Positions 23,625 to 29,960 of a DNA stretch of 29,960 bases are shown piece after piece. The stretch lies in contig CAIXXI010000528.1 of assembly GCA_903923345.1 (NCBI GenBank), positions 1 through 29,960 of the forward strand, in the 5' to 3' direction. Positions within the stretch are counted from its first letter, which is position 1. Each line of letters begins with the position of its first letter. Under the pieces are notes generated by a model, which worked only from the letters and a program-made list of their open reading frames with translations, ran no database searches and was not told the origin of the DNA. A program made the position numbers and the translations under genes. This DNA comes from an uncultured Burkholderiales bacterium. GTDB lineage: Bacteria > Pseudomonadota > Gammaproteobacteria > Burkholderiales > Burkholderiaceae_E.

Positions 23625-24608
23625 ATGCGCCGTCGCTTTCTGCTCAATGCCCTGTTCACCTCAGTGACCGCCTCCCTGGCCGTGCTGGTGAGTCCGACCC
23701 TGGTGCAGGCCCAGTCCTTCCCCAACAAGACGGTGCGCATCGTTGTCCCCCAGACCCCGGGTGGCGCATCCGACACGCTGGCTCGCATCATGGCGACCAA
23801 GCTGGCTGCGCGCTGGGGGCAGCCGGTGGTGGTGGAGAACAAGGCGGGCGCCGGCGGCAACATCGGCATGGAAGAAGTGGCCCGCGCTCCGGCCGATGGC
23901 TATACCCTGCTGATGAGCTATGTCGGCACGCACGCGATCAATGGAGCCCTCTATGCCAAGCTCCCTTTTGATCCGGAGAAAGATTTTGCTCCGGTCGCCA
24001 CGCTGGCGGTTCTGCCCTATGTGGTGCTGGTCAATGCCAACTCGCCGGTCAAGACCCTGGGCGACCTGGTTGAGCTCTCCCGCCGTCAGGGCGTGAACTT
24101 CGGTTCGGCTGGAAACGGCTCGGTCAATCACCTGCTGGGCGAGATGTTCAATGCCACCGCCAATGTGAAGTTCCAGCACATTCCTTATCGAGGTGCCGCG
24201 CCGGCCATGACCGACCTGCTGGGCGGACAGATCCAGACGGTCTTCACCAGCCTGCCTTCGGCGGCCGGCTTCATTCGTGATGGCCGCCTGCGACCCCTCG
24301 CCGTGACCAGCGTCAAGCGCTCCGTGGGCTTTCCTGACATTCCCACGGTCGCGGAATCGGGCTATCCGGGATTTGATGTCGCGCCCTGGTTCGGCTTTTT
24401 CGCAACCGGTGGCACACCGGCAGCCGTGATCCGTCAGATGAACGCCGACATCAACGAAGCGCTCAGATCGCCGGATGTGATCGAGAAATTCAGCGCCGCC
24501 GGCGCGGAGGTTTATGCCACCACGCCAGCGCAATTTGGTGCCATCCTGAAGGACGACATCGCCAAGTGGTCCAAGGTGGTGAAGGCCTCGGGCGCCAAGC
24601 TCGACTGA
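23625..24608 (+). CDS. Bug/TctC family tripartite tricarboxylate transporter substrate-binding protein
   Basis: A 327-residue periplasmic binding protein of the Bug (TctC) family, whose members bind carboxylates, amino acids or aromatic acids. An Arg-rich signal peptide (RRRF, LLNALFTSVTASLAVLV, cut near VQAQ|SFP) precedes the mature domain. Family motifs: PNKTVRIVVPQTPGGASDTL, AGAGGNIGMEEVARAPADGY, LPFDPEKDFAPVA, HIPYRGAAPAMTDLLGGQI and FPDIPTVAESGYPGFDVAPW. ATG 23625 follows TTGGAG; the much longer open frame upstream lacks a signal peptide. No TctA/TctB membrane genes are nearby, as usual for orphan Bug proteins. The cupin gene follows after 23 bases, so the pair is probably one transcript, and the cupin may act on the ligand. 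Confidence 0.93.
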   Translation: MRRRFLLNALFTSVTASLAVLVSPTLVQAQSFPNKTVRIVVPQTPGGASDTLARIMATKLAARWGQPVVVENKAGAGGNIGMEEVARAPADGYTLLMSYVGTHAINGALYAKLPFDPEKDFAPVATLAVLPYVVLVNANSPVKTLGDLVELSRRQGVNFGSAGNGSVNHLLGEMFNATANVKFQHIPYRGAAPAMTDLLGGQIQTVFTSLPSAAGFIRDGRLRPLAVTSVKRSVGFPDIPTVAESGYPGFDVAPWFGFFATGGTPAAVIRQMNADINEALRSPDVIEKFSAAGAEVYATTPAQFGAILKDDIAKWSKVVKASGAKLD

Positions 24609-24631
24609 GCCACTTTCACAGGAGACAGCAG

Positions 24632-25207
24632 ATGGATCGAATCGACCAACGCCGACAGGCCGTCGCCAGTGCCGTGTCTGACATTCGCGCGATCGAGGCC
24701 CGCGAAGGCGTGACCCGCGTGGGGCTGGCTCGAATACGCGAGCGCCTGATCGAACTCGCCGCCCGATCCGATCTGTTCGGACCTGAAGACTTCCCGGCGC
24801 CGGTTGCCGGGAGCGGACTGCGTTCGGCGCTGTATCGCATCTCCGAAGATGAGGATCATCGGTTCGCGCTGTATGCCAATGCCTCCCTGGGCGGATACGG
24901 CACGCCGGCCCATGACCACACCACCTGGGCGGTGATTGTTGGCGTGACCGGCGAGGAACTGAATCGCTTCTATGACCCCACGCCGGAAGGCGGCGTGCAG
25001 CAGCGCGGCGAATTCGTGGTTCGAGCCGGAACCGGCGTGTCATTCATGCCGCAGGACCTGCACTCGATCCACATCGATGCGCCGCTGCTCAACTTCCACA
25101 TGTATGGCCTGGGCCTCGAGCAGCTGGACAAACGACGCTTCTACAAAGCGCAGGACAACACCTGGTCGGTGTTTCCTGCGCATTCAGACATTCGGGAAGC
25201 GCGCTGA
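24632..25207 (+). CDS. Cysteine dioxygenase-like cupin (thiol dioxygenase family)
   Basis: A 191-residue cupin resembling bacterial cysteine dioxygenase/3-mercaptopropionate dioxygenase, non-heme iron enzymes that oxidise a thiol to a sulfinate with O2. The iron ligands fit the three-His pattern: H94-D-H96 in TPAHDHTTWAVIVGV and H144 in MPQDLHSIHIDA. The GEELNRFYDP segment matches the GEE.N.Y strand of the family. The mammalian Cys of the Cys-Tyr crosslink aligns roughly with a Val, as expected for bacterial forms. ATG 24632 is preceded by AGGAGA. It follows the Bug receptor by 23 bases. Substrate (cysteine, 3-mercaptopropionate or another thiol) is undetermined, and a non-thiol cupin dioxygenase is possible. 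Confidence 0.78.
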   Translation: MDRIDQRRQAVASAVSDIRAIEAREGVTRVGLARIRERLIELAARSDLFGPEDFPAPVAGSGLRSALYRISEDEDHRFALYANASLGGYGTPAHDHTTWAVIVGVTGEELNRFYDPTPEGGVQQRGEFVVRAGTGVSFMPQDLHSIHIDAPLLNFHMYGLGLEQLDKRRFYKAQDNTWSVFPAHSDIREAR

Positions 25208-25573
25208 TCAATAGATTTTTCCGTAGCGCTGCTTTTCGGCGTCGTTGAGCTTCGGACGTCCGAGCCGGCACAGTTCGGTAAATAGCGCGTCGGCTGCGCT
25301 CGGTCCGCCCCGCACGGCCCGCTGCTTGTCGCGACCCTTTATGGCAAGTTGCGCTTCACCGTCAACGCACTCTCGCCATAAGGCGGTGACCAGGGTGCGC
25401 GGCCGCGGATCATCGGGGGTGGTGGCGAGGCCCTGAACTTCGAAGCTGCTGCCCCAGGGCTGAACCGTGACATTGGCCGCGTCGAGCAGCAGATTGCTGG
25501 TCGATGCGGGCGGTGGCGGGGTGGTGCAGGCCGCGCAGGCAATGCAGGCAGCGAGCAGCGAGAGGCGGGGCAT
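25208..25573 (-). CDS. Small hypothetical lipoprotein (121 aa)
   Basis: Not recognised. Signal MPRLSLLAACIACAAC with a lipobox ending at C16, then a Pro-rich linker (TTPPPPAS). The rest is a small mixed domain (VTVQPWGSSFEVQGLATTPD, LVTALWRECVDGEAQLAIKG) with two further Cys and a charged end (DAEKQRYGKIY). ATG 25571-25573 is preceded by CGGAG; in-frame codons up to 25726 give no signal peptide. Its stop abuts the stop of the cupin gene, so the two face tail to tail. It interrupts the otherwise plus-strand metabolic island and diverges from the second Bug gene. Confidence 0.7.
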   Translation of the reverse strand: MPRLSLLAACIACAACTTPPPPASTSNLLLDAANVTVQPWGSSFEVQGLATTPDDPRPRTLVTALWRECVDGEAQLAIKGRDKQRAVRGGPSAADALFTELCRLGRPKLNDAEKQRYGKIY

Positions 25574-25724
25574 GTCGACTCCGGATTCGTGTGAGGTGGG
25601 TGGGATGCTAGCAAGTGGCCTTCGGAAGACGCGGCCGATCTGTGAATGCGTGCAGCCGGCAACCGTTATCATGCGTCGCCCGCCGGCTGATCGCACGGCA
25701 ATTGGCTCAGAAGAGGAGACGACC

Positions 25725-26729
25725 ATGAAGACTGGATTCGCTGCGTTTTTCAGGCTGCTCTGTGTGCTGGCGATGCTCGTTGTCGCGCGACCGCTGTCGG
25801 CCCAGACACCTGCTGCCCCGAACGCATCGGATTATCCCTCGCGTCCGGTGACGATCGTGGTTGGTTTTCCGCCGGGTACCGCGACCGACACAGTGGGCCG
25901 AGTGCTTGCCGAACGGCTGGCGGCGCGCATGGGCAAGCCCTTTCTGGTTGAGAACCGTGCCGGGCAGGGTGGCAGCATTGGCGCGGCAGCCGCAGCCAAG
26001 GCGCCAGCCGATGGCTACACCCTGCTGATCAGCGCAACCGCGCCGCTGGCCACCAATCTCTTCGTCTACCCCAAGCTGTCCTACGACCCGCTTCGGGATT
26101 TCGCACCGATCGGATTGCACTCCTGGCTGCCCTTCGCGTTGGTCGTCAATTCGAATTCGAAGATCAACAGCTTCGAAGAATTCCAGTCCCGGGTGAAGGC
26201 TGACCCGGGCAAGTACACCTTCGCCACAATTGGTAATGGCACGACCAGCCATCTGGTGATGGCGATGCTGATGCAGCGCGCCGGCATGAACCTCACCCAT
26301 GTGGCCTACAAGGGCAGTGCTCAGGCTCAGACTGATCTGATTGGCGGACAGGTTGATGCCACCTTCGACACCATGGTCTCGGTCATGCCGCATGTGAAGT
26401 CCGGCAAGCTCACCGCGCTCGCCGTCAGCACGAAGAGCCGCTCGAAATACGCACCGGACATCCCCACCCTGCATGAACTCGGGGTGGCGGGATTTGATGC
26501 CGGCGCGTGGCTGGGCATGCTTGCACCCGCTGGGACGCCGCGCCCGATCATCGACAAGCTCAATCGCGAACTCAATGCCGTGCTCGATGAGCCGCAGACC
26601 CAGGCGAAGCTGCTTTCGCTCGGCTCGGAGGTGCTCAAGAGCTCGCCCGAGGCGTTTGCAGCGCATATCAAGGCCGAGCAGGACAAATGGGGCAAGCTGG
26701 TTCGCGAGACCGGGGTCAAAGCCGACTGA
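25725..26729 (+). CDS. Bug/TctC family substrate-binding protein (second copy)
   Basis: A 334-residue periplasmic receptor with a signal peptide (hydrophobic RLLCVLAMLVVARPL, cut near LSAQ|TPA). Bug signatures: YPSRPVTIVVGFPPGTATDT, RAGQGGSIGAAAAAKAPADG, LSYDPLRDFAPIG, VAYKGSAQAQTDLIGGQVDA and APDIPTLHELGVAGFDAGAW. It differs clearly from the first copy at 23625 (VGFPPGTATDTVGR versus VPQTPGGASDTLAR), so ligand choice probably differs and this is not a recent duplication. A strong Shine-Dalgarno (GAGGAGA, 25713-25719) precedes ATG 25725. The ThDP enzyme starts 31 bases downstream, suggesting one transcript with the decarboxylase genes and a keto- or hydroxy-acid ligand. No TctA/B partner is in the window. 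Confidence 0.93.
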   Translation: MKTGFAAFFRLLCVLAMLVVARPLSAQTPAAPNASDYPSRPVTIVVGFPPGTATDTVGRVLAERLAARMGKPFLVENRAGQGGSIGAAAAAKAPADGYTLLISATAPLATNLFVYPKLSYDPLRDFAPIGLHSWLPFALVVNSNSKINSFEEFQSRVKADPGKYTFATIGNGTTSHLVMAMLMQRAGMNLTHVAYKGSAQAQTDLIGGQVDATFDTMVSVMPHVKSGKLTALAVSTKSRSKYAPDIPTLHELGVAGFDAGAWLGMLAPAGTPRPIIDKLNRELNAVLDEPQTQAKLLSLGSEVLKSSPEAFAAHIKAEQDKWGKLVRETGVKAD

Positions 26730-26760
26730 TGGCCCTGTCTGAAACAGACCGCTCGAATTC

Positions 26761-28410
26761 ATGACGACCTCTGCTCACGCTCTTGTCTCGGTTCTGGCCG
26801 CAAACGGCATCGATCGCATCTTTCAGGTTCCCGGCGAGAGCTTCATCGGCATTCTGGATGCGATCAGGGACTGCCCAACGATCGATCTGGTGACCTGCCG
26901 CCATGAAGCCGGTGCCGGATTCATGGCGTGTGCAGATGGGCGTCTCACGCGGCGCCCGGGGGTTGTGCTGGTCAGCCGGGGGCCTGGCGCATCGAATGCC
27001 TCGATTGCGGTGCACACTGCGCAGCAGGACGCGATCCCCCTGATCATGATCGTGGGGCAGGTGCCCAAAAAGGACCTGCGTCGCGAGGCCTTTCAGGAAA
27101 TCGATTATCACAAGTCCTTCGGCTCGATCGCCAAATGGGTGTTTGAGGCCACTGATCCCTCGCAACTCGGCGAGATGGCCTTCAAGGCGATTCGAATGGC
27201 CACCAGCGGCACGCCCGGCCCGGTCGTGCTGGTGGTGCCCGAGGATGTGCAGCAGCAGACCGTGGCACAGCCCGAATTCATTGTCCGGCCCAATGCGCCT
27301 ACTACGGCCGCAGCCGACACGCTGGATGAATTGCGCGTGCTCATTGCGCAGGCTGAGCGCCCTTTGATCATTGCCGGTGGCGCATTTGATCGGCCCGCAG
27401 GTCGCGAGGCGCTGCAGGCTTTTGCACGGGCCTGGCATCTCCCGGTGGCGGTCTCCTTCAGGCGCCACGACGTTTTTTCGAATCGCGATCCGCTGTTTGT
27501 CGGCGATCTGGGCCTGTCCAATCCGGCGAACCAGATCGAGGCCTTTCGCCAGAGCGACCTGATCCTCGCCTTGGGCACGCGGCTCGACGACATCACCAGC
27601 CAGGGCTACACCTTCCCCGATCTGCCGAAACCGACACAGGCGCTGGTGCATTGCTATCCCGATCCGCACATCGTGGGCCTGCACTTTGCGCCTCATATCG
27701 GGCTGGTGTGCGATCCGGTGCGCCTGGTGGTTGATCTGATGCCGCACGATGCAGTGGCTGTGTCGACCAATCGGCGCGACTGGGCCGCCCGGCTGCGCGA
27801 CATTCACGAGGGCATTGCGCGCTGGCCCGAGCGCGACCCTCAGGACGGGGTCGATTTCGCGCGTGTGGTTCAGTCATTGTCCCGGCAGGCGCCTGCTGAG
27901 ACCCTGGTGTGTCTGGATGCCGGCACCTTCGCCGCGCCAGTCTATCGGCATTTCCCCTTCAGTTTTCCGCAACGGCTGATGGCGCCCCTGTCGGGCGCGA
28001 TGGGCTATGGCACGCCCGCCGCAATCGCCGCGCAGCTGCGTTGCCCGCAGGCCCGGGTGGTCTGCATGGTGGGCGATGGCGGTTTCATGATGACCGGCAA
28101 CGAAATGATTTCGGCCGTCGAGCGCCGCCTGCCGATCCTGTTCATCGTCTCGAACAATGCCTCCTATGCCTCGATCCGGATCCACCAGGAACGCAGCTAT
28201 CCAGGGCGCGTGTCAGGCACGGGCCTGTTCAACCCCGACTTTGAAGCGATTGGCACGGCCTTCGGCATGAAGTCCCTGCGGATCGATCGTGTTGATCAGA
28301 TCGATGCCGCAATCGCGCAGGGGCTGGCCGCTGACGAGCCAATCTTCATCGAAGTGCGCAGCAGCCTCCAGGTCAGCCTGCCTTCCCAATCCGCCTCCAC
28401 ACGTTCATGA
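26761..28410 (+). CDS. ThDP-dependent enzyme of the acetolactate synthase/benzoylformate decarboxylase superfamily
   Basis: A 549-residue full-length ThDP enzyme with PYR, central and PP domains. The catalytic Glu is E49 in TCRHEAGAGFMA. LVSRGPGASNASIAVHTA follows, the centre domain holds PLIIAGGAFDRPAGREAL and ALGTRLDDITSQGY, and the Mg/ThDP motif is G438-D-G-G to N465-N466 (MVGDGGFMMTGNEM ... IVSNNASYASIRIHQ). It lacks the quinone- and FAD-site features I would expect of biosynthetic IlvB, has no ilvN beside it, and sits in a catabolic-looking island, so a 2-oxo-acid decarboxylase or lyase is more likely than branched-chain synthesis. No clear Shine-Dalgarno precedes ATG 26761; translation may depend on the upstream Bug gene. 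The split decarboxylase starts 16 bases later. Confidence 0.88.
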   Translation: MTTSAHALVSVLAANGIDRIFQVPGESFIGILDAIRDCPTIDLVTCRHEAGAGFMACADGRLTRRPGVVLVSRGPGASNASIAVHTAQQDAIPLIMIVGQVPKKDLRREAFQEIDYHKSFGSIAKWVFEATDPSQLGEMAFKAIRMATSGTPGPVVLVVPEDVQQQTVAQPEFIVRPNAPTTAAADTLDELRVLIAQAERPLIIAGGAFDRPAGREALQAFARAWHLPVAVSFRRHDVFSNRDPLFVGDLGLSNPANQIEAFRQSDLILALGTRLDDITSQGYTFPDLPKPTQALVHCYPDPHIVGLHFAPHIGLVCDPVRLVVDLMPHDAVAVSTNRRDWAARLRDIHEGIARWPERDPQDGVDFARVVQSLSRQAPAETLVCLDAGTFAAPVYRHFPFSFPQRLMAPLSGAMGYGTPAAIAAQLRCPQARVVCMVGDGGFMMTGNEMISAVERRLPILFIVSNNASYASIRIHQERSYPGRVSGTGLFNPDFEAIGTAFGMKSLRIDRVDQIDAAIAQGLAADEPIFIEVRSSLQVSLPSQSASTRS

Positions 28411-28426
28411 CCACACAGGAAATCGC

Positions 28427-28963
28427 ATGACACAGGACACTGAAAAGCCGCCTTCCTGGCAGGAAGACATCTACCTCGCCCTCACGGCGGCGGGTGTGAA
28501 GCAGGTCGCCTACGTGCCGGATGCCGGACATGCGCATGTCATCCGCCGCGTTCATGCCGATCCGGACATGCGTGCGATCGTGCTGACCACCGAAGAAGAG
28601 GGCGTGGCCACCTGTTGTGGCGCATGGCTGGGCGGGGAGCGTTCGGTGCTGCTGATGCAAAGCAGCGGCGTGGGCAACTGCATCAACATGCTGTCGCTGA
28701 TTCAGAACTGCCGCTTTCCGTTTCTGACGCTGGTGACCATGCGCGGTGAATGGGCTGAGTTCAATCCCTGGCAGGTGCCGATGTCCAAAGCCACGCAGGG
28801 CAGCCTTGAACTGATGGGCGTGACCGTCATGCGGGCAAGCCAGGCCGAGACCGCCGGGGAGACCGTCAGGGCGGCGCTCGATTCGACCTTCGTTTCGGGC
28901 GAGCCGATGGCGGTGCTGTTGTCGCAAAGCCTGATCGGGCGCAAACAATGGGTGAAGAACTGA
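28427..28963 (+). CDS. Split ThDP decarboxylase, alpha (PYR-domain) subunit, sulfopyruvate/phosphonopyruvate decarboxylase-like
   Basis: A 178-residue protein equal to the PYR domain of a ThDP decarboxylase, like ComD of sulfopyruvate decarboxylase. Seen: VAYVPDAGHAHVIRRVHADP, VLTTEEEGVATCCGAWLGGE with the cofactor-activating Glu in the E56-E58 run, SVLLMQSSGVGNCINMLSL (the Q.SG.GN.IN motif) and PFLTLVTMRGEWAEFNPWQV. It cannot work without a PP-domain partner, which is the next gene, overlapping by one base (TGATG). ATG 28427 is preceded by CAGGA. Phosphonopyruvate decarboxylases are usually one chain, while sulfopyruvate decarboxylases of this type are often split; substrate remains undetermined. 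Confidence 0.85.
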   Translation: MTQDTEKPPSWQEDIYLALTAAGVKQVAYVPDAGHAHVIRRVHADPDMRAIVLTTEEEGVATCCGAWLGGERSVLLMQSSGVGNCINMLSLIQNCRFPFLTLVTMRGEWAEFNPWQVPMSKATQGSLELMGVTVMRASQAETAGETVRAALDSTFVSGEPMAVLLSQSLIGRKQWVKN

Positions 28964-29559
28964 TGAGCACATCCAATTCAGGCGCGAGCATCCGTCGTCG
29001 CGAGTTTGTGGCCCGACTGCTGTCGGCCTGTCCGCAATCGCTGGTCATTGCCGGTCTGGGCTCTTCGGCCTATGACCTTTTTTCAGCCGGCGACCGTCCC
29101 GAAAATTTCTACCTCTGGGGTGCGATGGGCGGCGCCGCCGTCATGGGTCTGGGTCTGGCCATCGCGCAGCCCACCCGCAGCGTGCTGGTGATCACTGGCG
29201 ATGGAGAGCAACTCATGGGGCTGGGCGCATTGGCCACCGTGGGCTCTCAGCAGCCTGCCAACCTGAGCATTGTGGTGCTCGACAATGGGCACTTCGGCGA
29301 AACCGGCATGCAGGCCAGCCACACCAGCCTGGGCACTCAGCTGGCCGAAGTGGCCCGCTCCTGTGGGATCGCCGATGCCTCGCGCATCCATGCGCTGGAT
29401 GAAGTCGATGCCCTGGCAACCCGGGTCAATGCACGCGCTGGCTGCCTGTTCGCCCAGGTGCATGTGCTGGACGAGGAACTGCCCCGCGCCTTGCCGCTGC
29501 GCGACGGCGTGCACATGAAGAACCGCTTTCGCGCGGCGCTGGGGCTGCCGACCTTTTAG
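28963..29559 (+). CDS. Split ThDP decarboxylase, beta (PP-domain) subunit
   Basis: A 198-residue protein equal to the PP domain, like ComE. It begins RRREFVARLLSACPQSLVIA, then SSAYDLFSAGDRPENFYLWG and AMGGAAVMGLGLAIAQP, and has the ThDP/Mg motif G79-D80-G81 (VITGDGEQLMGLGALATVG) ending at D107-N108 (IVVLDNGHFGETGMQASHTS). It forms the cofactor site together with the alpha subunit. The start is ATG 28963, which overlaps the alpha stop; an in-frame ATG at 28948 would add five residues. Its stop overlaps that of the convergent PanE-like gene by 3 bases. The HFGETGMQ segment after DN matches the Y/H-G-x-TG-x-Q pattern of ComE-like subunits. Confidence 0.85.
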   Translation: MSTSNSGASIRRREFVARLLSACPQSLVIAGLGSSAYDLFSAGDRPENFYLWGAMGGAAVMGLGLAIAQPTRSVLVITGDGEQLMGLGALATVGSQQPANLSIVVLDNGHFGETGMQASHTSLGTQLAEVARSCGIADASRIHALDEVDALATRVNARAGCLFAQVHVLDEELPRALPLRDGVHMKNRFRAALGLPTF

Positions 29560-29960
29560 TCGGGCTTGCCCTCGCTTCGCACCGACAGGATGTCGAAGAC
29601 CGCGCGGTTGCAGGGAGTGGGAATACCCAGTCGCTCGCCGCGCGCCACCACATCGCCTGCCAGCCAGGGCAGCTCCAGGCGGTTGCCTCGCTCCAGGTCA
29701 TGGTGCATGGACGAGGTCATCGCAGGCGACACGGTGTCGCAGAACGCCAGGCGCTGATCGGCATAGTCGGCGGGCAGTGCGACGCCTTCAGCGCGGGCGA
29801 CCTGCACCACCTCCTTCATCACATCATGCAGGAAGGCCCTAGAGCGCGGGTGATTGCGGATGATGCCGATCGGCACTCGCGCACTCGCCGTGGTGCCGGA
29901 CAGTCCGACCAGAAAAACAAATTTTTCCCAGATCGAGCGACGGATGTCGGTGCTGACCTC
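29556..29960 (-). CDS. Ketopantoate reductase family protein (PanE/ApbA), C-terminal part
   Basis: The C-terminal 134 residues of a 2-dehydropantoate 2-reductase-type NADPH enzyme; the N-terminal Rossmann half lies beyond the window edge. The frame is open to base 29960: DIRRSIWEKFVFLVGLSGTT (helix with the catalytic-type Lys in the WEKF segment), then IGIIRNHPRSRAFLHDVMKE, the ApbA_C motif MTSSMHHDLERGNRLELPWL, AGDVVARGERLGIPTPCNRA and VFDILS. Homologues either make pantoate for CoA or are secondary 2-oxo-acid reductases, common beside Bug and decarboxylase genes. It converges on the split ThDP decarboxylase with overlapping stop codons. Specific activity cannot be judged from this half. Confidence 0.88.
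   Translation of the reverse strand, partial: EVSTDIRRSIWEKFVFLVGLSGTTASARVPIGIIRNHPRSRAFLHDVMKEVVQVARAEGVALPADYADQRLAFCDTVSPAMTSSMHHDLERGNRLELPWLAGDVVARGERLGIPTPCNRAVFDILSVRSEGKPD

Noticed and set aside
23661..25043. 460-codon minus-strand open frame
   Set aside because: It lies antisense to the Bug receptor and cupin genes; His/Arg/Gly-rich translation without motifs is typical of a GC-rich shadow frame.
26761..28410. Acetolactate synthase (ilvB) or sulfoacetaldehyde acetyltransferase (xsc) call
   Set aside because: No ilvN neighbour; Xsc is longer and should sit with pta and sulfonate transporters, while the only pta/ackA here are 18 kb away in another operon. A general ThDP-enzyme call is safer.

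Overview
The window looks like chromosomal DNA of a GC-rich betaproteobacterium, probably Burkholderiales. This rests on the gene families seen: a FolE with the SACSHHLVP/ADHFCMQW signature, two Bug/TctC-type binding proteins without membrane partners, a DUF3141 polymer-synthase-like protein next to a MaoC-phosphotransacetylase fusion, and many GC-ending codons. No species is claimed. The first ~350 bases do not fit this picture: they encode part of an outer-membrane barrel resembling porins of Verrucomicrobia/Planctomycetes and run into the wrong strand of thiS, so the left edge may be an assembly chimera or a recombination junction.

Layout. 1-2043: barrel fragment, thiS (-), folE (+), a small secreted protein and tRNA-Gly(CCC). 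2046-2972: histone-deacetylase-like amidohydrolase (-), whose stop lies 2 bp from the tRNA. 3080-8056: an operon with overlapping genes for a DUF3141 PHA-synthase-like protein, a MaoC-Pta fusion and acetate kinase; chemically this suits acyl-CoA to acyl-phosphate to ATP plus free acid, linked to a C-D-H acyltransferase-like hydrolase. 8084-12862 (mostly -): a PF03640-type lipoprotein, a small ORF behind two palindromes, an Mla/MCE lipid-transport operon (STAS-permease fusion, ATPase, MlaD-like, PqiC-type lipoprotein) and glutathione peroxidase. 12932-15612: M81 metallopeptidase and iron-dependent alcohol dehydrogenase as a pair. 15606-16084: a Fic-family gene broken by at least three internal deletions. 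16136-18118 (-): AMP-forming acyl-CoA synthetase and a VOC protein. 18246-21764: a SWIM-SNF2 helicase.

21854-23488 holds two convergent lipoproteins that appear to be diverged paralogues. 23625-29559 is a metabolic island: Bug receptor plus cysteine-dioxygenase-like cupin, a small lipoprotein (-), then a second Bug receptor, a full-length ThDP enzyme and a split two-subunit ThDP decarboxylase of the sulfopyruvate/phosphonopyruvate decarboxylase type. The window ends inside a ketopantoate-reductase-family gene (-).

The two most system-like regions are the DUF3141/MaoC-Pta/AckA operon and the Bug/cupin/double-ThDP island. No CRISPR array, insertion sequence, prophage or rRNA was seen. Apart from the broken Fic locus and the left edge there is no gene-free stretch over 300 bases. 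All function calls come from reading motifs by eye; no database search was run.
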